In this document: positions 25,142-34,232 of the stretch, in pieces
How the letters are laid out: each line of letters begins with the position of its first letter
How positions within the stretch are numbered: position 1 is the first letter of the stretch
NCBI RefSeq assembly: GCF_017991995.1
Contig: NZ_JAGOPN010000024.1
Coordinates: 1 to 64,000, forward strand
DNA length: 64,000 bases
Direction: 5' to 3'
DNA from: Pseudacidovorax sp.
GTDB taxonomy: Bacteria > Pseudomonadota > Gammaproteobacteria > Burkholderiales > Burkholderiaceae_C
Translations under genes and position numbers: made by a program
Notes under the pieces: generated by a model
What the model saw: only the letters and a program-made list of their open reading frames with translations
Database searches by the model: none
What the model was told of the DNA's origin: nothing

Positions 25142-25867
25142 TCAGGTGCGCCAGCCGCCGTCGCGCCGCAGCGCCGCCGTGAGCGCTGACGGCGAGCGGT
25201 AGCCCGTGCGGCGCGCCGTCTCGGCCACCGCCAGGCCCTGGGCGCGCAGGTGGCGCGCCTGCGCCAGGCGCAGGGCGCGCAGCCAGGCCAGCGGGCTCAG
25301 CCCCTGCTCATCGCGGCAGCGCTGGGCGAACTGGCTCGGGCTGAGGCAGGCGCGCGCGGCCAGGTCCTCCACGCCCAGGGGCCCCTGCCAGTGGGCCGCG
25401 GCCCAGGCCGACAGCGCCGCCCAGTCGATGGGCCGGCCGCGCAGCCGCCGCGAGGGCGGTGCGGTCCAGGCTTCGCACAGCAGCCAGGGAGCCTGGGCCA
25501 GCGCCAGCGCCGCCGGCTGCGGCTGGGCCAGACACAGTCCCAGGTAATGCGCCAGTGCCGCCGCCCGTGGGCCCTCGGCGGCGCGGCCCGCATGCGGCGT
25601 CCAGGCCGCGTCCCGGGTGTCCAGCACCAGGCAGCGGCTGGCGCCCGCCTCGGCCTCGAAGTCGTGGCGATCGCCCGGCGCCACGACGAAACCCTGGCCC
25701 GCGGCCAGGCGCCGTCCCCGGCCCTCCACCTCCAGCGCCAGCACGCCCTGCAGCGCCACCAGCACCTGGAAGTGGTCGTGCGCATGGCTGCCGCGCGACG
25801 GGCCGTAGTCGCGCAGCGAGAGGGCGGCGGGCGTCGGCCCGCTGCTGACGGCGGAGCGCCACGTCAT
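25142..25867 (-). CDS. AraC-family transcriptional regulator
   Basis: A 241-residue regulator. The N-terminal cupin-like domain has the pattern HAHDHFQVLVALQGVLALEV and PGDRHDFEAE, and the C-terminal double helix-turn-helix lies at about 155-235 (GVEDLAARACLSPSQFAQRC, then TARRTGYRSPSALTAAL). Its start is only five bases after the antitoxin stop, and no ribosome site is evident, so it may be co-transcribed and coupled with the toxin-antitoxin genes. It could instead control the cytochrome b561 gene downstream. No ligand can be deduced. Confidence 0.88.
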   Translation of the reverse strand: MTWRSAVSSGPTPAALSLRDYGPSRGSHAHDHFQVLVALQGVLALEVEGRGRRLAAGQGFVVAPGDRHDFEAEAGASRCLVLDTRDAAWTPHAGRAAEGPRAAALAHYLGLCLAQPQPAALALAQAPWLLCEAWTAPPSRRLRGRPIDWAALSAWAAAHWQGPLGVEDLAARACLSPSQFAQRCRDEQGLSPLAWLRALRLAQARHLRAQGLAVAETARRTGYRSPSALTAALRRDGGWRT

Positions 25868-25872
25868 CGGCG

Positions 25873-26169
25873 TCAGGGCGCGACGCTGCGCAGCACCTGC
25901 GGTGCCACGCGAGCCACACGGATGAGCGTCTGTGCCGCGCCGGAGGGCTGGGAGCGGCCCTGCTCCCAGTTCTGCAGAGTGCGCACCGACACACCCAGCA
26001 ACTGTGCGAACTGCGTCTGCGACAAACCGACGCGGGCGCGTGCATCGGCAGCGTCGGGAATCTCCACGCGCGTGACGCGGGCGGCCCGACCGGCCTTCAT
26101 GTCCTTCACGGCCTCCAGAAGATCGTTCTGGAAGGCCTGCATTTCCGCATCAGCGTTTCGGCGGGGCAT
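25873..26169 (-). CDS. HigA-like antitoxin (XRE-type helix-turn-helix)
   Basis: A 98-residue DNA-binding antitoxin. The helix-turn-helix is at about 47-72, RVGLSQTQFAQLLGVSVRTL followed by QNWEQGRSQPSG. This wording is typical of the HigA/NadS group, which represses its own operon and binds a RelE-like partner. The gene overlaps the toxin gene upstream by 20 bases. Toxin-first order is the HigBA arrangement. The inverted repeat at 26486-26502 is a likely operator. Confidence 0.9.
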   Translation of the reverse strand: MPRRNADAEMQAFQNDLLEAVKDMKAGRAARVTRVEIPDAADARARVGLSQTQFAQLLGVSVRTLQNWEQGRSQPSGAAQTLIRVARVAPQVLRSVAP

Positions 26170-26476
26170 CGTCGATCTCCTCTCGCAGTTGAACCAGGAA
26201 TTCGGTGGGCAGCGTGTCGAAGCGCGCTTTGGTGTAGCCGATCAACAGCCAGACCTGGCCTTCGTCCAGCAAGGCATAGGTGATGACGCGCGCGCCGCCT
26301 CGCTTGCCCGCACCGGCGCGCGACCAGCGCACCTTGCGCAGCCCGCCAGAACCCACGATCAGGTCGCCGGCCAGCGGGTTGCGGGCGATCCAGTCGATGA
26401 AGGCCTCGCGCTCGCCCTCTGCCCAGATCGCCGCCATGCTGCGCACGAAAGCCCGCGTTTCGCTCACCGTGAACAT
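26150..26476 (-). CDS. HigB/RelE-type toxin
   Basis: A 108-residue RelE-superfamily protein, expected to be a ribosome-dependent mRNA endonuclease inhibited by the downstream antitoxin. Family traits are DWIARNPLAGDLIVGSGGLRK (in two blocks), KVRWSRAGAGKRGGARVITY and LIGYTKARFDTLP, which supply the Arg/Tyr-rich active surface. No ribosome site precedes the ATG. A TATGAT -10-like box (minus strand, 26488-26483) lies seven bases before it, consistent with a leaderless message. It lies 39 bases downstream of the acyl-CoA synthetase gene. Confidence 0.9.
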   Translation of the reverse strand: MFTVSETRAFVRSMAAIWAEGEREAFIDWIARNPLAGDLIVGSGGLRKVRWSRAGAGKRGGARVITYALLDEGQVWLLIGYTKARFDTLPTEFLVQLREEIDDAPPKR

Positions 26477-26482
26477 CGGTCG

Positions 26483-26502
26483 ATCATACGCGAGAAGCGT
26501 AT
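26483..26502 (-). promoter_or_regulatory. Promoter/operator of the toxin-antitoxin operon
   Basis: A perfect inverted repeat, ATACGC (26486-26491) and GCGTAT (26497-26502) around GAGAA, overlaps a minus-strand TATGAT box at 26488-26483. The position, next to the toxin start, fits autorepression by the antitoxin or the complex. No good -35 was found at standard spacing. Confidence 0.6.
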
Positions 26503-26515
26503 AGCAACCCGAGAG

Positions 26516-28075
26516 TCAGTTTGAAGGGGCCGCGGCCCAGCGCTCCCGCAGCTCGCGCTTGAGCACCTTGCCGATGGCGCTGCGCGGCAGCTCGTCGATG
26601 AAGCGCAGGCCGGCCAGACGCTGGGTCTTGCCCAACTGCTCGTTGGCCCATTCGCGGATGGTTTCGGGCGCGGTGGTGTCGCCGGGCCGGTGGACCACGT
26701 AGGCCACGGGCGTCTCGCCCCATTGCTCCGAGGGAATGCCGATCACCGAGCAGTCGGCCACGGCCGGGTGGCGGCGCAGCACGGCTTCCAGGTCGCTGGG
26801 GTAGAGGTTGAAGCCGCCGCTGATCACCATGTCCTTCTTGCGGTCGAACAGCGTGAGGAAGCCGTCGGCGTCGAAGCGGCCCACGTCGCCAGTGCGGATG
26901 AAGCGCTTGCCGTCGGGCGCGAACCATTCGGCCTCGCGCGTCTTGGCGGGCTGCTTGTGGTAGCCGACCATCATGCCGGCCGAGTGGCCCACCACCTCGC
27001 CGGCCTCGCCCGCGGGCACCTCGCGGCCCTCGTCGTCGATCAGGCGGATGTCGCTGCCTGGCGCCGCGCAGCCGACGGTGTGCAGCTTGTCGGGGTGGGC
27101 ATGCGCCTCCAGGATGCAGGTGCCGCCGCCTTCGGTCATGCCGTAGAACTCGATCAGCCCGCCCGGCCAGCGCGCCAGCACGTCGGCCTTGAGCTCGGCG
27201 CGGAAGGGCGCGCTGGTGCAGAACTTGGCCTGGAAGCGCGACAGGTCGTGGCGGTCGAAGTCCGGGTGCGCCATCAGCCGCTGGTACTGCACCGGCACCA
27301 GCATGGTGTGCGTCACGCCTTCGCGCTCGGCCAGCTGCAGGTACTGGCCCGCGTCGAACTTGGGCATCAGCCACACGCAGCCGCCGAAGGCCAGCGTGGG
27401 GAAGAACACCACCAGCGTGGTGTTGGAGTACAGCGGTGTGGACAGCAGCGTGACCGACTCGGGGCCGTAGCCGTAGACCGCACCGCGCTGGATGTGGGCC
27501 CAGCGCATGCCGTGGCCCTGCACGATGCCCTTGGGCTCGCCGGTGGTGCCCGACGAATAGATGATGTTGAAGGGCGTGGCGGGCTGCACCTCGGCTGGCT
27601 GCGGGGTGGCGCCTTCGGGCGCGAGCCAGTCCGCCAGCGGCCGGGCGCCGGCCACCTCGCCCTGCAGCGCGATGCGCGGCGCGGCGGACTCGCCCGCATC
27701 ACCCATGGCCGCGTTGCCGACGGCATCGACGAACACCAGGCGGGCATCCGCATCGCGCACCATGCGCGCCAGGCTGTCCGGTGCGCTGCCGGGGGCGAGC
27801 GGCGCCACCGCCACGCCCGCGCGCAGGGCGCCGAGGAAGACGCAGACGTAGTCCACCGAGGCATTGGCGCAGACGGCGATGGCATCGCCCACGCCCAGCC
27901 CGTCGCGTTGCAGGGCGGCGGCGACGCGGTCCATGCGGGCGTCGAGCGCGGCGTAGTCGAGCCGGCCGTGCGCATCGGCCAGGGCCGCACGGCCGGGCCG
28001 TTCGCGGGCATGCGCGCGGATGAGGTCGGACACGGTGCCGAAGGCGTGGTCGGCCACGAATTGCTGGGTGGTCAT
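26516..28075 (-). CDS. Acyl-CoA synthetase (AMP-forming), class I adenylate-forming
   Basis: A 519-residue ligase that activates a carboxylic acid with ATP and joins it to CoA. It shows the P-loop-like YSSGTTGEPKGIVQGHG (about residue 180), YGMTEGGG, the hinge TGDVGRFDADGFLTLFDRKK and the catalytic Lys near the end in RSAIGKVLKRELRERW. The substrate (fatty, aromatic or dicarboxylic acid) cannot be read from the sequence. ATG 28075 follows AGGAG at eight bases. It has no obvious pathway partners; the SNF2 helicase gene is upstream on the same strand. Confidence 0.9.
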   Translation of the reverse strand: MTTQQFVADHAFGTVSDLIRAHARERPGRAALADAHGRLDYAALDARMDRVAAALQRDGLGVGDAIAVCANASVDYVCVFLGALRAGVAVAPLAPGSAPDSLARMVRDADARLVFVDAVGNAAMGDAGESAAPRIALQGEVAGARPLADWLAPEGATPQPAEVQPATPFNIIYSSGTTGEPKGIVQGHGMRWAHIQRGAVYGYGPESVTLLSTPLYSNTTLVVFFPTLAFGGCVWLMPKFDAGQYLQLAEREGVTHTMLVPVQYQRLMAHPDFDRHDLSRFQAKFCTSAPFRAELKADVLARWPGGLIEFYGMTEGGGTCILEAHAHPDKLHTVGCAAPGSDIRLIDDEGREVPAGEAGEVVGHSAGMMVGYHKQPAKTREAEWFAPDGKRFIRTGDVGRFDADGFLTLFDRKKDMVISGGFNLYPSDLEAVLRRHPAVADCSVIGIPSEQWGETPVAYVVHRPGDTTAPETIREWANEQLGKTQRLAGLRFIDELPRSAIGKVLKRELRERWAAAPSN

Positions 28076-28177
28076 GAAGCGTCTCCTGAGGGCGCGGCCG
28101 GCTGCGGCCGTTCTGCCGGCCAGCATAGCGGCGTGGTCTTGCGCGGCCTGTCGCCTGCTTGCCCGCCAGACTGCGCT

Positions 28178-31100
28178 TCAGTTCCCCAACGGCCGCAGCA
28201 GCAGCGCCACGTCGTCCTCGGTGAACAGCAGCCGGTCGCCGCTGGCGCCGCCTTCGAGCAGGCCCTGCGACAGTGCCGCCTTGCGCGCCTGCATGGCCAG
28301 GATGCGTTCCTCGATGGTGCCTTCGGCCACCAGCTTGTAGACCATCACCTGCCGCTGCTGGCCGATGCGGTGGGCGCGGGCGGTGGCCTGCGCTTCGACG
28401 GCGGGGTTCCACCACGGGTCGTAGTGGATGACGGTGTCGGCCTCGGGCAGGTTCAGGCCCGCGCCGCCGGCCTTCAGGCTGATGAGGAAGAGCGGCACGT
28501 CGCCCCGGGTGAAGCGGGCGATGGCGGCCTCGCGGTCGGTGGTCTTGCCAGTGAGCGTGGTCCAGCGTAGGCCGCGCTCGCGCAGGGCGGCCTCGATCAG
28601 CGACAGCATGCTGGTGAACTGCGAGAACAGCAGCACGCGCCGGCCTTCCTCCAGCATCTCGGGCAGCACGTCCATCAGCCATGCCAGCTTGGCCGACTGG
28701 CGCACCTGCTGCGCCGCCGGCAGCGACTTGACCAGGCGCGGGTCGCAGCACACCTGCCGCAGCTTGAGCAGCGCATCGAGCACCTGGATCTGCGAACGCG
28801 CCAGCCCGCGCTCGGCCAGCGACTCGCGCACCTGGCGCTCGGTGGCCAGGCGGATGGTCTCGTACAGGTCGGCCTGCGGGCCTTCGAGCGTGACGGCGCT
28901 CAGGGTCTCGATCTTGTCGGGCAGCTCCTTGGCCACGTTCTGCTTGGTCCGCCGCAGCAGGAAGGGCGTGACGCGCTTGCGCAGCTGCTCCAGGCAGGCG
29001 CTGTCGCCATGCCGCTCGATGGGCGTGCGGAAGACCTCGCGGAAGCGCGCCTGGCTGCCCAGGAAGCCGGGCATGAGGAAGTGGAACAGGCTCCAGAGTT
29101 CGCCCAGGTGGTTCTCCAGCGGCGTGCCCGACAGGGCCACGCGCTGGCGCGCCTCCAGGCTGGCGGCCACCTGCGCCACCTGCGAGTCTGCGTTCTTGAT
29201 CTGCTGCGCCTCGTCCAGCACCACCACGTGCCAGGCCTGCTTCTGCCAGAAGACGCGGTCGCGCGGCAGCAGCGAATAGGGCGCGATGACCAGGTCCGTG
29301 CCGCCGAAGCCGCCGCGGCCATGGCGCTGCGGTCCGTGCCACACGGCGGTGCGCAGGGCGGGCGCGAAGCGCGCGGCCTCGCGCCGCCAGTTGCCCAGCA
29401 GGCTCAGCGGTGCCAGCACCAGGCAGGGCCTGTCCAGGCGGCCATCTTCCTTCTCGCGCAGCAGGTGCGCCAGGGTCTGCAGCGTCTTGCCCAGGCCCAT
29501 GTCGTCGGCCAGGATGCCGCCGAGCCGGTGGCGGCGCAGGAACTGCAGCCAGTCCAGGCCCTGCTGCTGGTACGGACGCAGGGCGGCCTGCAGGCCGGCC
29601 GGTGCCGGCACCGTGGGCAGCGCGGCGTCGCCGCCCAGTTGGCGCAGCAACTCTCGAAGGCGGTCCGCGCCGTCCCACACCGCGCCGTCGTCCAGCGTGG
29701 CGCCGATGCGCAGGGCCTCCACCTGCGTCAGGCGCAGCGTCGCGGCCTGCTCCCAGTCGGGGGCGGGGCGCTCGGCCACGAGGTCGAGCAGGGCCTGCAG
29801 CCAGGGCTTGAGCGGGGCGGAGGGCAGGCGCAGCCAGCGCCCGTCGGGCTGCTCGCGCCACAGCCAGTCGGGCAGTTGGGGTCCGTCGGGGCCGTGTTCG
29901 ATCTGCGCCAGCAGGCCCGGCAGCCAGGGCAGCACGTTGTGGCGCTCGCCGTCGATCTCGATGCCCAGCGACAGCTCGAACCAGGGCGAGGCGGAACGCT
30001 CGTCCGGGGCTTCGCCAGCGGGCGCCGCGTCCTCGGGCGTTCCTTCCACGATGCGCAGCGCCAGTGCATGGGGCGGCTCGGCCAGGCCGCGCAGGGCGGG
30101 GTCGGGCTCGACACGGAAGCCGGCATTCGTCAGTGCGGCCCAGCCGCTCACGGCCCAGTCCAGCCAGCGTGCCGCCGAGGCACCGTGCCAGCGGCCGAGC
30201 GCGTCGACCGACAGGTCCAGCGCCTGCAGGCGCTGGCGCGCCCACTGCTCGGCGGCCAGGTCGCGCTGCAGCAGCACGCGGCGCCCGTCGTGCTCGGCCA
30301 GCACCCGCGCTGGATGCTCCGGCCAGTGGCCGCGCAGGCCGCCGTAGTCGAAGTCCAGCAGTGCGACGAGCAGGCCGCGCGCGGCGCGCTCGGCCGGCGG
30401 CACCGGCCGCAGGCGCAGGCAGGGCTGCGGCAGGCTGACCGGCCAGGGTTCCGGATGGTCGGCGCGGGCGGGCAGTGGCATGCCCAGCTGTCGCGGCAGC
30501 AGCTCGGCCTGCGCATCGTCGAAGGCTGACTGCGGCAGCGGCCCCAGGGTGAGCAGCTGCGTCAGCTGCGCGGGCGACATGCCCGCGGCCTCGGCGACGC
30601 CGCATTCGCCGGCGGCCCGGTCCAGGTACAGCGGCGGCAGCGCGGCATACAGCGTGCGGCCTTCCGCCGGCTCGGCCAGGACGGCTTGCAGCATCCAGGC
30701 CGGCGCATCGCCCAGCGTGGCCGGCGCCCAGTGCCAGCCGATGGCGCGCGGCGCCCCCCAGCGCAGCGGCGCGCCCTGCGGCCGGCCCTCCGCATCGGCC
30801 AGGAAGAGCTTGCCGGTGCGGGCCGCGGCCTGCAGGGCCGAAGGGGCCTCCGCCCCCTGCAGCAGACCGCTGGCCGTGTGCAGGTAGAAGGCGCCGCCGA
30901 GCCGGCCGATGTGGGCCAGGCAGTCGCGATCGGACTCGGACAAACCACTGCCGGGCAGGCCCAGCCGCACCATCGCATCCGCATCAGGCGAGCGCAGCCG
31001 GCCCCAGCCGCCACGCTTGAGCGGCCTGGCCAGCCGCCAGGCGAGCAGCGGCCGTGCCGGCTCGCGCGGGCTGCGGCGGCTTTCCTGCAGCAGGTAAATC

Positions 31101-31543
31101 GGAGGATCGCTCTCGGGCGCGGCCGGTGGCGGTACCAGCTCGTCAAACAGGCCCAGCGAAGGCGGCAGCCCCGAGGGCACAGCGGGTGGTGCGGGCCGGG
31201 GCGGGGAGGGCGGCTCGGCGCCGCGCACGGTGCCGCTCTGGTAGGCGGCCTTGAGCGTCAGGGCCACCGCATGCCGGCAGCGGCTGCCGGCGGCGCAGCT
31301 GCAGTCGCTGCCGAAGCTGGCGATGCGGCCATCCGCGTCCAGCTCCAGCAGCACGCTGCATTCGTGCACCTGCCGGTCCTCGCCCTGCACTTCGCCCTCG
31401 ATGCGCCATTCGCTGCGGCTGGCCGGTGCGAGCGAATGGCTGACGACCTGCTGGCGCCGATAGGCCTCCAGGCCCCGTTGGTAGGCGGCAACGGGCAGGT
31501 GCTGGGCGAGTGTGGCGGGGGCGATCAGGAAGGCGGCGCGCAT
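28178..31543 (-). CDS. SNF2-family helicase with N-terminal SWIM zinc finger
   Basis: A 1121-residue Swi2/Snf2 ATPase. A SWIM zinc finger is seen at about residues 81-95 (CSCAAGSRCRHAVAL). The ATPase core lies in the C-terminal half: GGILADDMGLGKTLQTLAHL (about 675-695), the Walker B VVVLDEAQQIKN (about 770-782), then motifs VLLFSQFTSMLSL and DPWWNPAVEAQATARAHRIG. This is the arrangement of bacterial HepA/SNF2-like proteins, which act on nucleoprotein complexes. The middle (about 150-620) is Pro/Ala-rich and not recognised. No defence-system partner genes are adjacent, so a housekeeping role is more likely. Confidence 0.9.
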   Translation of the reverse strand: MRAAFLIAPATLAQHLPVAAYQRGLEAYRRQQVVSHSLAPASRSEWRIEGEVQGEDRQVHECSVLLELDADGRIASFGSDCSCAAGSRCRHAVALTLKAAYQSGTVRGAEPPSPPRPAPPAVPSGLPPSLGLFDELVPPPAAPESDPPIYLLQESRRSPREPARPLLAWRLARPLKRGGWGRLRSPDADAMVRLGLPGSGLSESDRDCLAHIGRLGGAFYLHTASGLLQGAEAPSALQAAARTGKLFLADAEGRPQGAPLRWGAPRAIGWHWAPATLGDAPAWMLQAVLAEPAEGRTLYAALPPLYLDRAAGECGVAEAAGMSPAQLTQLLTLGPLPQSAFDDAQAELLPRQLGMPLPARADHPEPWPVSLPQPCLRLRPVPPAERAARGLLVALLDFDYGGLRGHWPEHPARVLAEHDGRRVLLQRDLAAEQWARQRLQALDLSVDALGRWHGASAARWLDWAVSGWAALTNAGFRVEPDPALRGLAEPPHALALRIVEGTPEDAAPAGEAPDERSASPWFELSLGIEIDGERHNVLPWLPGLLAQIEHGPDGPQLPDWLWREQPDGRWLRLPSAPLKPWLQALLDLVAERPAPDWEQAATLRLTQVEALRIGATLDDGAVWDGADRLRELLRQLGGDAALPTVPAPAGLQAALRPYQQQGLDWLQFLRRHRLGGILADDMGLGKTLQTLAHLLREKEDGRLDRPCLVLAPLSLLGNWRREAARFAPALRTAVWHGPQRHGRGGFGGTDLVIAPYSLLPRDRVFWQKQAWHVVVLDEAQQIKNADSQVAQVAASLEARQRVALSGTPLENHLGELWSLFHFLMPGFLGSQARFREVFRTPIERHGDSACLEQLRKRVTPFLLRRTKQNVAKELPDKIETLSAVTLEGPQADLYETIRLATERQVRESLAERGLARSQIQVLDALLKLRQVCCDPRLVKSLPAAQQVRQSAKLAWLMDVLPEMLEEGRRVLLFSQFTSMLSLIEAALRERGLRWTTLTGKTTDREAAIARFTRGDVPLFLISLKAGGAGLNLPEADTVIHYDPWWNPAVEAQATARAHRIGQQRQVMVYKLVAEGTIEERILAMQARKAALSQGLLEGGASGDRLLFTEDDVALLLRPLGN

Positions 31544-31582
31544 CGGGGCCCGGAGTGTGCCCCAGATGCGTGGCGGCGCCGC

Positions 31583-31837
31583 TCAGGGCATGGACATGCC
31601 ACCGCGCGGCATGGCGCCTTCACCGAAGCCCATGCCCGGGCCCGGGCCCGGGCCCGGACGTGGCGCGCCGCAGCCTGCCTCCGCGTCGGGGCGCGGCATC
31701 GGCGGGCCGCCGGCGGGGCGCATCATGCACTGGGCATGGGCCTGCGGTGGCGGGGGTGGCGGCAGCATGATGCAGCCGGAAAGTCCGGCGGCGAGCAGGG
31801 CGGCCCCTGCGGCGGCGAGTGGTCGGAATGAAGCCAT
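31583..31837 (-). CDS. Small Gly/Pro-rich lipoprotein
   Basis: An 84-residue predicted lipoprotein: MASFRPL, a hydrophobic stretch and lipobox LSG-C (about Cys22), then IMLPPPPPPQ and a low-complexity Gly/Pro/Met tail. A GPGPGPGP segment is encoded by a tandem CCCGGG repeat at about 31636-31659. ATG 31837 is preceded by GAAGGG. The low-complexity composition makes function unpredictable, and a non-functional gene cannot be excluded. It lies 146 bases downstream of the response-regulator gene and might belong to its operon. Confidence 0.55.
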   Translation of the reverse strand: MASFRPLAAAGAALLAAGLSGCIMLPPPPPPQAHAQCMMRPAGGPPMPRPDAEAGCGAPRPGPGPGPGMGFGEGAMPRGGMSMP

Positions 31838-31983
31838 GTCTTGCGTCCCTTCTGGGTGTTTGGAGGAAGACATCAGTGTTGGCGCCGACCTGGGAGGCAT
31901 TGCGCAGCGGGGTGGCAAAGTGCACATCCCACCGCAGACCGACGCGCGCCCGCCACACTCGCGGGCACGGGACGCGCGGCCGC

Positions 31984-32682
31984 TCAGCCGCGGGGTGCGG
32001 CCGGCGCCGGAGGCGCCTCGAAGGAGAAGCCCACGCCGTAGACCGAGCGGATCCACTCGTGCTCGGGCGCCGCCTGCGACAGCTTGCGCCGCAGGTTCTT
32101 CACATGGCTGTCGATGGCGCGCTCGGTGACGTCGACATCGTCTTCATAGGCCAGCTCCAGCAGCCGTGCGCGCGAGAAGATGCGACCCGGCTGCCGGGCC
32201 AGCACGCGCAGCAGCGAGAACTCGCGTCGGGTGAGGTTGAGCGGCTGCCCGCCGAGCGAGGCATGCCAGCAGCTCTCGTCCAGCTCCATGCCGTGCGCGG
32301 CGGCGGCCACTTCCTGCGGTGCGCGCGTGCGGCGCAGCACGGCGGCCACGCGGGCCACCACCTCGCGCGGGGAGAAGGGCTTGCACACGTAGTCGTCGGC
32401 GCCGTGGGCCAGGCCCAGCAGGCGGTCGACCTCTTCGGTGCGGGCCGTGAGCATGATCACCGGGTGCTGCGTGTGCACCCGCGCCTGCTGCAGTACCGAC
32501 AGGCCGTCCAGCCCGGGCAGCATCACGTCCAGCAGCGTGAGGTCGGGCGGGGTTTCCAGCATGTGGCGCAGCGCCTCGCGGCCGTCGGCCACATGGTCGG
32601 TCTGGTGGCCCTCGCGGCGCAGGTAGTCGCGCAGCACGTCGGCGATGTCGGTTTCGTCTTCGACGATGAGGATGCGGGTCAT
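31984..32682 (-). CDS. Response regulator, OmpR/PhoB family (BaeR-like)
   Basis: A 232-residue DNA-binding regulator. The receiver has acidic residues at VEDE, phospho-acceptor Asp52 in TLLDVMLPGLDG and Lys101 in DDYVCKPF. The winged helix (about 135-222) includes NLTRREFSLLRVLARQPGRI and ERAIDSHVKNLRRKL. It overlaps the sensor kinase gene by four bases and ends a run of minus-strand genes that begins with a porin. The likely target is the porin or its own operon, but no binding site was identified. Confidence 0.93.
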   Translation of the reverse strand: MTRILIVEDETDIADVLRDYLRREGHQTDHVADGREALRHMLETPPDLTLLDVMLPGLDGLSVLQQARVHTQHPVIMLTARTEEVDRLLGLAHGADDYVCKPFSPREVVARVAAVLRRTRAPQEVAAAAHGMELDESCWHASLGGQPLNLTRREFSLLRVLARQPGRIFSRARLLELAYEDDVDVTERAIDSHVKNLRRKLSQAAPEHEWIRSVYGVGFSFEAPPAPAAPRG

Positions 32683-34232
32683 GAGGGTTCGGTGTCCGAA
32701 AGGGGAAGGAAGAGGGTGATGCGCAGGCCGCCGAGCGGCGATGCGCCGGCCTCGATGTCGCCGCCGTGGGCGTCGACGATGGCGCGGCAGATGGCCAGGC
32801 CCAGGCCCGAGCCACCCAGCGCGCGGTTGCGCGAGGCCTCGGCGCGGAACAGGCGGTCGAACAGGCGCGGCAACTCGTCCTCGGTCACGCCGGGGGCGCT
32901 GTCGTCCAGCTGCACGACCAGGGCCGGGCCGCCGTCCACCCGGTCGATGCGCGCCTCGATCGCCAGGCGGCCGCCCGCGTCGGTGTAGAGCAGCGTGTTC
33001 TCCAGCAGGTTGATCCACACCTGGCTGAGCTTGCGGGCCTCGCCCAGCACGCGGGGCGCCCGCTCTTCGGCCAGGCGGCCCACGCTGTCGGCCTCGACCG
33101 CGATGTCGGCCTGCGCAAAGCGATCGCGCGTGGCGGCGAGTGCCTCCTGCAGCAGCGTGAGCGGGTAGGTGGGCGCATGCTCGCGCAGCGTGGTGCCATG
33201 GCTGTCCATGCTGTGCCGCAGGTCGTCCACCAGCTGGGTCAGGCGCATCACCTGCCGATGCAGGCGCAGGGCGGTGCGGTCGTCGAAGCTGCGCACGCCG
33301 TCCTGGATGGCCTCGATCTCGGCACGCATGGCCGCCAGGGGGGTGCGCAGTTCGTGCGCCACGTCGGCCAGCCAGGCGCGCCGGCCGGCTTCGGCCTTGT
33401 CCAGGCGGTCGGCCATGGTGTTGAAGGTGCGGCCGAGCAGGGCCAGCTCGTCCTGCCCCTGCACGTGCACGCGCGTGCCCAGCCGGCCGCGGGCCACGGC
33501 CCGGGCCGCGTGGGTGAGGTCGTCGATGGGCGCCAGCCAGCGCCGGCCGACCAGGCCTGCGATCAGCAGCGCGGCCACGAGGCCGACCGCGCCTGCCAGC
33601 GCGATGAAGCCCGAGTGCCGTGCCAGGAAGGCGCGGTCGGCTTCGTGCTCCAGGCCCTGCATGGGCGCCAGCAGCAGCTGGCCGATGATGACCGTGCCGC
33701 TGCGGATGGGCAGGTGCGCCGCTGTGGCCGGGTCCACCTTGGCGCCCACCACCAGCTTGCCGGCCGTGTCGACCACCGCCAGCCGCTTGAAGATCAGATC
33801 GGGCGGGCCACCCTCGCCGCGGGGAAAGGGAAAGAACCAGGGCGGCGCGACGCGGCCGCCCGGCTCCAGGGGCGAGGGCGGCTCGCGGTCCTCGCCGAAG
33901 GGCAGGGTCCAGCCGCCACCGCGCGAGGACCGGTCCCAGAGGCTGGGCGGGCGTTCGCGTGGCGCCAGCGAGGCCGGGTCCACCTCGCCGCGCTGGAGCC
34001 GGTTCCATGCCTCCTCATTGCCGCGCAGGCGCGACCAGTTGCCATTGGCCACGTAGTGCTGCTGCAGCCGCTCGGCCAGCCAGCTCAGCCGGCGGATCTC
34101 GATCTCGGCCACGTACGGCCCCAGGCCGCTGCGCAGCGAGAGCATCGATGAAACGGCAAAGGCCACCATCAGCGTGAGCAGCAGGGTGGCCAGGGCCAGG
34201 AAGAGTTTGCGCGTGAGCGTCAGGCGGGGCAT
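32679..34232 (-). CDS. Sensor histidine kinase (BaeS-like)
   Basis: A 517-residue membrane kinase. It has a first helix at about 8-31, a large Pro/Arg-rich periplasmic domain, a second helix at about 207-227, a HAMP linker, His293 in LADVAHELRTPLAAMRAE, and the ATPase boxes NLLENTLLYTD and GGSGLGLAICRAIVDAHGG. The start MPRLTLTRK is chosen because the open frame upstream is unlike a kinase; it overlaps the small gene upstream by 13 bases. The proline-rich sensor domain is unusual. Signal is unknown; the porin in the same operon suggests an envelope or solute cue. Confidence 0.9.
   Translation of the reverse strand: MPRLTLTRKLFLALATLLLTLMVAFAVSSMLSLRSGLGPYVAEIEIRRLSWLAERLQQHYVANGNWSRLRGNEEAWNRLQRGEVDPASLAPRERPPSLWDRSSRGGGWTLPFGEDREPPSPLEPGGRVAPPWFFPFPRGEGGPPDLIFKRLAVVDTAGKLVVGAKVDPATAAHLPIRSGTVIIGQLLLAPMQGLEHEADRAFLARHSGFIALAGAVGLVAALLIAGLVGRRWLAPIDDLTHAARAVARGRLGTRVHVQGQDELALLGRTFNTMADRLDKAEAGRRAWLADVAHELRTPLAAMRAEIEAIQDGVRSFDDRTALRLHRQVMRLTQLVDDLRHSMDSHGTTLREHAPTYPLTLLQEALAATRDRFAQADIAVEADSVGRLAEERAPRVLGEARKLSQVWINLLENTLLYTDAGGRLAIEARIDRVDGGPALVVQLDDSAPGVTEDELPRLFDRLFRAEASRNRALGGSGLGLAICRAIVDAHGGDIEAGASPLGGLRITLFLPLSDTEPS

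Noticed and set aside
28178-31543. Large SNF2 helicase as part of a phage-defence system
   Set aside because: No nuclease, methyltransferase or other defence partner is adjacent; the domain layout fits a housekeeping SNF2 protein.
31948-31966. Hairpin GCCCGC / GCGGGC downstream of the BaeR-like gene
   Set aside because: On the minus strand it is not followed by a U-run; left as unassigned.
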